A DNA stretch of 12,772 nucleotides. It comes from SZAS-18 sp031370675 (GTDB lineage Bacteria > Verrucomicrobiota > Verrucomicrobiia > Chthoniobacterales > SZAS-18). Where the stretch lies: positions 1 to 12,772 of the forward strand of contig JANMQT010000078.1 of the NCBI GenBank assembly GCA_031370675.1, written 5' to 3'. Shown here piece after piece: positions 5,890 to 12,772 of this stretch; position 1 is the stretch's first letter, and the number at the start of each line of letters is the position of its first letter. The position numbers and the translations under genes were made by a program. The notes beneath the pieces are model-generated. The model worked only from the letters and a program-made list of their open reading frames with translations. It made no database searches and was not told the DNA's origin.

Positions 5890-7986
5890 ATGCTTTCCTT
5901 CGTCGCCGCAACGTTCTTCGTGAACCAAGCCATGACGCTGTCCCTCGCGGGCGGACTCATTGGCCTCGTCGTCGCCATCCTGCTCATTCGCGGAATCTTT
6001 TCCGCGCCTTCGGGCAATGAGAAAATGCGTGCCATCGCCAGTGCGATTGAGGAGGGTGCAAAGGCCTATCTGGGTCGTCAGGTTCGCACGATTAGCGTCA
6101 TCGCAGTGTTGATCGCCATCCTTGTTTTCACCTTCAAGGACGCTCCCACCGCCGTTGGATTCGTGATCGGCGCGGTTTGTTCGATGATCGCCGGTTTCAT
6201 CGGTATGCGTATCGCCGTCATGGCTAACGTCCGCACCGCCCAGGGTGCCACCGTCAACCGCCGTACCGCCATGCGCGTTGCCTTCAATGGCGGGGCCGTG
6301 ACCGGTCTGCTCGTGGTCGGTCTCGCTTTGCTTTCGGTCGCCCTGTTCTACCTCGTTATGCTGCAAAACGCCGGCGAGAAGAAGGCGGTCGACAGCCTGA
6401 TCGGCCTCGCGCTCGGCGCCAGTTTGATTTCCGTGTTCGCCCGTCTCGGCGGCGGCATCTACACGAAGGCGGCCGACGTCGGCGCCGATCTCGTGGGCAA
6501 GGTCGAGCAAAGCCTCGAGGAGGACGATCCCCGCAACCCGGCAACGATCGCGGACAACGTCGGTGATAACGTGGGCGACTGCGCCGGCATGGCGGCAGAT
6601 GTCTTCGAAACGTACGCGGTCAGCCTGATCGGGGCGATCTTGATTGGCTTCCTGACGGCTTCCGCCGGTGCGACCACCTCGGCGGTGATCCTGCCCTTCC
6701 TGCTGGGTGGCATCTCGATCGTCACGTCGGTGTTCGGCATCATTCTGGTCAATACCTTGAGCGGCAGCCCCAGCAACCTGCTGATGGGCTCGGTGGCGGT
6801 GAGCAGTGCGCTTTCGGCCGTCGCGTACTGGCCTGCGATTCACCATCTCTTTCCCAACCCGACCGTCATCGGCGGCGTCATGCGCTCACCCGCGGAGCTT
6901 TTTGTCTGCGCGCTCATCGGCCTGGTCCTGACCTTCATCGTGGTGCTGATCACGAATTACTACACGTCGACCGAATACGCGCCGGTGCGCAAGATTGCGG
7001 AGGCTTCCAAGACGGGCCACGCGACGAATATCATTGCCGGCCTCGCCATCGGGATGCAGGCCACCGCGCTGCCGGTGCTGTTCATCGGGGCGTCGATTTG
7101 GTCGAGCTATCATTTTGGTGGTCTCTATGGCGTGGCGCTCGCCACCATGTCGATGCTCTCGATGGCCGGGATTATCGTGTCGCTCGACGCGTTCGGACCG
7201 ATCACCGACAACGCCGGCGGTGTCGCCGTCATGAGCGAAATGCCGAAAGAGGTGCGCGGCATCACCGACGAGCTGGATGCCGTGGGCAACACGATGAAGG
7301 CGGTGACGAAGGGTTACGCCATCGCGTCGGCCGGCCTGGCGGCGCTCGTGCTCTTCGGATCGTACGTGCAGGAATTGAAAGCGCACCTGACGGCGATCGG
7401 CAGTCCGCTGCTCAAGACGCTCCAGTTCTCCCTCGAGGACCCGCTCATCATCATCGGCCTCTTCATCGGCGGCTTGCTGCCCTACATGTTCAGCGCGTTC
7501 AGCATGAGCGCGGTCGGCCGCGCAGCCGGTGCCGTCGTCCAGGAAGTTCGCCGCCAGATCAAGGCCAAGCCCGGCATCCTCACCGGCGCCGACAAACCCG
7601 AGTACGGAGCGTGCGTGGACATTGTCACGAAGGCCGCGCTCCGGGAAATGATCGTGCCTTCGCTCCTGCCGGTGCTCGTGGTCATCATCGTCGCGGCAAT
7701 TCCCGCGCTGGGCGCCAAGGCGCTGGGCGGCGTGCTCGTCGGCACGATTGTCACCGGTCTGTTCATGGGCATCGCGATGACGTCGTCGGGTGGCGCGTGG
7801 GACAACGCCAAGAAATTCATCGAGGAAGGCAATCTCGGCGGCAAGGGTTCCGAGGCGCACAAGGCGGCGGTCACGGGCGACACGGTCGGCGACCCCTACA
7901 AGGATACTTCCGGTCCCGCGATCAATCCGATGATCAAGGTCGTGAACGTGGTCGCGATTCTGGTGATCCCGATCTTTTTCAAGTAA
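5890..7986 (+). CDS. hppA: Membrane proton-pumping pyrophosphatase, K+-independent type
   Basis: The 698-aa integral membrane protein hydrolyses pyrophosphate from biosynthesis and pumps ions across the cytoplasmic membrane. Its length and many hydrophobic segments (first at about 16-38) fit the roughly 16-helix family. Pyrophosphate and Mg-binding motifs are intact: DVGADLVGKVE (196-206), DNVGDNVGDCAGMAADVFE (222-240), GGAWDNAKK (634-642) and TGDTVGDPYKDTSGP (from 662). The GNTMKA motif has Lys470 where potassium-dependent enzymes carry Ala (the A/K switch shown in Carboxydothermus). This predicts a K+-independent enzyme, a class whose known members pump protons. The ATG at 5890 gives a normal N-terminus; another ATG at 5932 is possible, and neither has a clear ribosome site. 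It has 162 bp upstream and 79 bp downstream, so it may be a single transcription unit or run into the next gene. Confidence 0.96.
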   Translation: MLSFVAATFFVNQAMTLSLAGGLIGLVVAILLIRGIFSAPSGNEKMRAIASAIEEGAKAYLGRQVRTISVIAVLIAILVFTFKDAPTAVGFVIGAVCSMIAGFIGMRIAVMANVRTAQGATVNRRTAMRVAFNGGAVTGLLVVGLALLSVALFYLVMLQNAGEKKAVDSLIGLALGASLISVFARLGGGIYTKAADVGADLVGKVEQSLEEDDPRNPATIADNVGDNVGDCAGMAADVFETYAVSLIGAILIGFLTASAGATTSAVILPFLLGGISIVTSVFGIILVNTLSGSPSNLLMGSVAVSSALSAVAYWPAIHHLFPNPTVIGGVMRSPAELFVCALIGLVLTFIVVLITNYYTSTEYAPVRKIAEASKTGHATNIIAGLAIGMQATALPVLFIGASIWSSYHFGGLYGVALATMSMLSMAGIIVSLDAFGPITDNAGGVAVMSEMPKEVRGITDELDAVGNTMKAVTKGYAIASAGLAALVLFGSYVQELKAHLTAIGSPLLKTLQFSLEDPLIIIGLFIGGLLPYMFSAFSMSAVGRAAGAVVQEVRRQIKAKPGILTGADKPEYGACVDIVTKAALREMIVPSLLPVLVVIIVAAIPALGAKALGGVLVGTIVTGLFMGIAMTSSGGAWDNAKKFIEEGNLGGKGSEAHKAAVTGDTVGDPYKDTSGPAINPMIKVVNVVAILVIPIFFK

Positions 7987-8065
7987 GGGCGATCGCGGGG
8001 TCTCGCACTCCGAGTGGATTCAAATTCGACTTTCGCCGCGGCTATTTCGCGCCACCGTTGCGGGC

Positions 8066-8944
8066 ATGGAATCATCCGCTGCTCCCGCCAAAGTCGCTTT
8101 CCTCGGTCTCGGCGTCATGGGCTTCCCCATGGCGGGTCACATCGCCACGCGCGGTCATGACGTGACCGTGTACAATCGCTCCGCCGCCAAGGCCGCGGCT
8201 TGGGTGGCCAAGCACGCAGGAAAGTCCGCTCCGACGCCCGCGGCCGCGGCGCAGGAAGCTGACTTCGTCTTCATGTGCGTTGGTAACGATCGCGATCTTG
8301 CGGAAGTCGCGCTCGGACCGGAAGGCGCGCTCGCGGGGATGAAGGCTGGATCCATCCTCATTGATAACACGACCGCGTCTGCCGACATCGCGCGCAGGAT
8401 TTACGCGGCGGCCAGGGAACGCCAAATCGGATTTCTGGATGCGCCCGTTTCCGGTGGTCAGGCCGGCGCGGAGAATGGCCAGCTCACGGTTATGGTCGGC
8501 GGCGACCAGGAGGTCTTCGATCGCGCGCAACCCATCATGGCGCCTTACGCGAAGGCCGTGACGCGGATGGGTGCGTCCGGCAGCGGCCAACTGACGAAAA
8601 TGGTGAACCAGGTCTGCATCGCCGCGCTTGTGCAGGGTATTTCCGAGGGCCTGGCTTTTGCCGAGAAGGCGGGGCTGGACGGAAATCTGGTACTCGACGT
8701 GATCACGAAGGGCGCGGCCGGATCGTGGCAGATGGAAAACCGGGGACGCACGATGCTGAAGCGGAAATTCGACTTCGGCTTCGCGGTCGATTGGATGCGC
8801 AAGGATCTCGGCATCGTCATGGCGGAGGCCAAGCGCAACGGCGCGAAGCTGCCGGTCACCGAAATCGTCGACCAGTTTTACGCCGAAGTGCAGGAGCAGG
8901 GCGGGGGACGCTTCGACACTTCAAGTCTGATCACGCGTCTGTAG
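8066..8944 (+). CDS. Beta-hydroxyacid dehydrogenase (3-hydroxyisobutyrate dehydrogenase / GarR family)
   Basis: The 292-aa protein is a two-domain NAD(P)-dependent oxidoreductase of normal family length. The Rossmann loop is GLGVMG (14-19). Asn37-Arg38-Ser39 after the second beta strand is a pattern common in NADP(H)-using members. DAPVSGG (125-131) is the substrate-binding signature, and GSGQLTKMVNQ (172-182) carries the catalytic Lys178. The KxxNQ form resembles tartronate semialdehyde reductase and related reductases as much as true 3-hydroxyisobutyrate dehydrogenase. No valine-degradation or glycerate-pathway gene lies nearby, so the substrate (hydroxyisobutyrate, tartronate semialdehyde, succinic semialdehyde or similar) cannot be assigned. 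The first ATG fits the family start with a short tail before the fold, but no Shine-Dalgarno site is seen. It lies 79 bp after hppA with no terminator between, so co-transcription is possible. Confidence 0.92.
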   Translation: MESSAAPAKVAFLGLGVMGFPMAGHIATRGHDVTVYNRSAAKAAAWVAKHAGKSAPTPAAAAQEADFVFMCVGNDRDLAEVALGPEGALAGMKAGSILIDNTTASADIARRIYAAARERQIGFLDAPVSGGQAGAENGQLTVMVGGDQEVFDRAQPIMAPYAKAVTRMGASGSGQLTKMVNQVCIAALVQGISEGLAFAEKAGLDGNLVLDVITKGAAGSWQMENRGRTMLKRKFDFGFAVDWMRKDLGIVMAEAKRNGAKLPVTEIVDQFYAEVQEQGGGRFDTSSLITRL

Positions 8945-8952
8945 CGTTTGTC

Positions 8953-8973
8953 GCCGGCCTCAGCGAGGCCGGC
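8953..8973. terminator. 9-bp GC hairpin between convergent genes
   Basis: GCCGGCCTC (8953-8961) and GAGGCCGGC (8965-8973) are perfect reverse complements around a 3-base AGC loop. It occupies the 40-bp gap between the stop of the dehydrogenase gene and the stop of the convergent topoisomerase gene. No T-tract follows on either strand, so it would be a non-canonical, shared transcript-end structure. The stem is seen directly; the role is inferred from position. Confidence 0.55.
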
Positions 8974-8984
8974 TACAAGTTCGG

Positions 8985-11531
<2,547 letters not shown>

Positions 11532-11568
11532 CCGGGGGGCGGTTCGAGTGTTCCACGCTTCGCCTTGG

Positions 11569-12672
11569 CTACGAGAGCTTTACGAAGTGTTTGCCAGGCA
11601 GTTGTTTGACCACCCGCTTCAGTTCAAGAGCGAAGAGGGTAGAGGAGACCGTGCTGGTTGGCAAACCGCTGTGGCGAATGATGACGTCGATGTGGGTTTC
11701 ACGGTCGCCCACGGAATCAAAGATTCGCCTTTCCTCGGCCGACAGATTTTCGGGTGCCGGCCGCGGCGCGCTGGCGGGCGGCAAATCCGCGGGGGCGAAG
11801 AGTCCGGGCAAGTCGTCGAGAATGTCGGCGGCGTCCATCACGAGCTTGGCTCCCTGCTGGATGAGGCGGTTCGATCCGATGCAGCCGGGGCGGTCAATCG
11901 GGCCGGGAACGGCGAACACGGTACGCCCTTGGTCAGCGGCAAAAGTGGCGCTGTGCAGCGCGCCGCTTTTGACGCCGGCTTCGACCACAAGCACGCCGTA
12001 GCTCGCGCCGGAGATGATGCGGTTGCGCATCGGAAACGTCTGGCGGTCGGGTTGCACGGTCATGGAGAATTCGGAAATGAGCGCCCCCTGGCCCGCGATA
12101 ATTCTTTCGGCCAGTTCAAAATTTTCCGGCGGATAGATCTCGCTCAGCCCTCCGCCCATCACGGCTACGGTGCGCCCCTTGGCGGCCAGCGCGCCCAGGT
12201 GCGCCGCCGTGTCGATGCCGCGGGCCAGTCCCGAGTAGACCGTCAACCCGGCATAGGCGAGCTGGTAACCGAACTTCTTCGCGCACTCCGTGCCGTAGTG
12301 GGAAATTTGCCGCGAGCCCACAATGCCGATGCCGTGTGCATCCTTCTCCGTGAGCTGGCCCCAGACGTAAAGCACGATGGGCGGATCGTGGATCTTCCCC
12401 AGCATCCTCGGGTAGAGGGGATCGGCCGCCGTGACCGCGGTGATGTCCGCATTCCGCATCCGGGCGAGCTCAGCCGGGAGGTCCACGTGATCTTCCCACC
12501 GCGCGAGACTTGTGGCGAGTTCGCGTCCGATGCCGTCGACCTCGGCCAGCTTGTCGCGCGCCGCGCCGAGCACCGCTTCCGGCTTGCCAAAAACATCCAG
12601 CAACTTCCGCAACCGCACGGGACCCATCTGAGGAATCATGTTCAGCGCGAGGCAGGCTTCGGTATGATTCAT
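11569..12672 (-). CDS. dprA: DNA-processing protein DprA
   Basis: DprA (Smf) binds incoming single-stranded DNA and loads RecA during natural transformation; it is also widespread in bacteria not known to be competent. An N-terminal helix-hairpin-helix-like region (about 8-60) precedes the Rossmann-like core. Core motifs are VGSRQISHYG (118-127), SGLARGIDTAAH (147-158), GGGLSEIYPPEN (173-184), FPMRNRIISG (213-222), EAGVKSGALHSA (231-242) and GSNRLIQQGA (266-275). After a proline-rich linker (about 290-307) a C-terminal winged-helix domain (310-365) is present, so this is the long form. The ATG at 12672 (367 aa) is chosen because a strong GGAGG lies 6 bases upstream; an ATG at 12699 would overlap the preceding gene's stop and put this site inside the coding region. 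It is followed after 37 bp by the TopB-type gene, much like the dprA-topA order of other bacteria. Confidence 0.96.
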   Translation of the reverse strand: MNHTEACLALNMIPQMGPVRLRKLLDVFGKPEAVLGAARDKLAEVDGIGRELATSLARWEDHVDLPAELARMRNADITAVTAADPLYPRMLGKIHDPPIVLYVWGQLTEKDAHGIGIVGSRQISHYGTECAKKFGYQLAYAGLTVYSGLARGIDTAAHLGALAAKGRTVAVMGGGLSEIYPPENFELAERIIAGQGALISEFSMTVQPDRQTFPMRNRIISGASYGVLVVEAGVKSGALHSATFAADQGRTVFAVPGPIDRPGCIGSNRLIQQGAKLVMDAADILDDLPGLFAPADLPPASAPRPAPENLSAEERRIFDSVGDRETHIDVIIRHSGLPTSTVSSTLFALELKRVVKQLPGKHFVKLS

Positions 12673-12678
12673 CGTTCG

Positions 12679-12683
12679 CCTCC
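12679..12683 (-). promoter_or_regulatory. Ribosome binding site deciding the dprA start
   Basis: On the minus strand this is GGAGG, a full anti-Shine-Dalgarno core match, with 6 bases (CGAACG) to the ATG at 12672. It is the clearest ribosome site in the window and selects that start over the in-frame ATG at 12699. Confidence 0.75.
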
Positions 12684-12695
12684 GTGGGAATATCC

Positions 12696-12772
12696 TCACC
12701 GCAGCGCGTCGATCGCCCCAGCAATCTCGGGCTCCGTCACGTCTGACGCCACGTAGGCGCTGCCCAGAGTGC
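12696..12772 (-). CDS. Partial minus-strand gene upstream of dprA (last 24 codons)
   Basis: On the minus strand a frame is open from the right edge to a TGA at 12696-12698. It encodes 24 visible residues ending in VTEPEIAGAIDALR. The frame has GC-rich third positions like its neighbours and ends 23 bases before the dprA start, leaving just room for the dprA ribosome site; this spacing is typical of an operon. The other minus frames here are interrupted early. I cannot name the family from so short a C-terminus. It is probably the end of a real gene co-transcribed with dprA and the topoisomerase gene. Confidence 0.5.
   Translation of the reverse strand, partial: TLGSAYVASDVTEPEIAGAIDALR

Noticed and set aside
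5872..6846. Minus-strand 324-codon frame opposite hppA, with a similar one at 6886-7860
   Set aside because: The His/Asp/Arg/Gly-rich products are complements of hydrophobic membrane-helix codons; hppA is intact on the plus strand.
7987..8065. Terminator or regulatory element in the hppA-dehydrogenase gap
   Set aside because: Only an 8-bp GCGATCGC palindrome (7989-7996) and a GCTATT -10-like hexamer (8041-8046) without a matching -35 were seen. This is too little to call.

Overview
The window reads as ordinary chromosomal DNA from a GC-rich bacterium, with housekeeping genes on both strands and no phage, transposon, CRISPR or RNA gene that I can recognise. The gene set (M1 aminopeptidase, alanine dehydrogenase, dynamin-like GTPase, ornithine carbamoyltransferase, membrane pyrophosphatase, a beta-hydroxyacid dehydrogenase, and a dprA/type IA topoisomerase pair) and the coding style would fit the Verrucomicrobiota, perhaps the Opitutaceae. 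That placement is inference; no marker gene in the window fixes the taxon.

Layout. Bases 1-1608 (+) are the 3' part of an M1 zinc aminopeptidase, cut by the window edge at the third zinc-ligand glutamate. Alanine dehydrogenase (1678-2790, +) follows in the same direction. Its stop codon is the loop of a perfect 10-bp hairpin, and a second strong palindrome follows; both lie between it and the convergent dynamin-like GTPase (2847-4571, -). The GTPase diverges from argF (4819-5727, +) across a 247-bp region holding two dyad-symmetric elements and an AT-rich block. A short hairpin with a T-tract closes argF. hppA (5890-7986, +), a proton-pumping pyrophosphatase with the potassium-independent signature, and a beta-hydroxyacid dehydrogenase (8066-8944, +) come next. 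A 9-bp hairpin separates the latter from the convergent TopB-type topoisomerase (8985-11531, -). That gene lies 37 bp downstream of dprA (11569-12672, -), which is preceded by the last codons of another minus-strand gene running off the right edge.

Functional reading. Most neighbours are not an obvious pathway. Alanine dehydrogenase, argF and the aminopeptidase all touch amino-acid and nitrogen metabolism, but they are not arranged as an operon. The one arrangement with a clear precedent is dprA next to a type IA topoisomerase, which resembles the dprA-topA order of many bacteria, except that the enzyme here is of the TopB type. I found no convincing new multi-gene system. The items most worth a second look are the solitary dynamin-like GTPase with its divergent control region, the stop-codon hairpin and palindrome after ald, and the TopB-type enzyme in the dprA operon.
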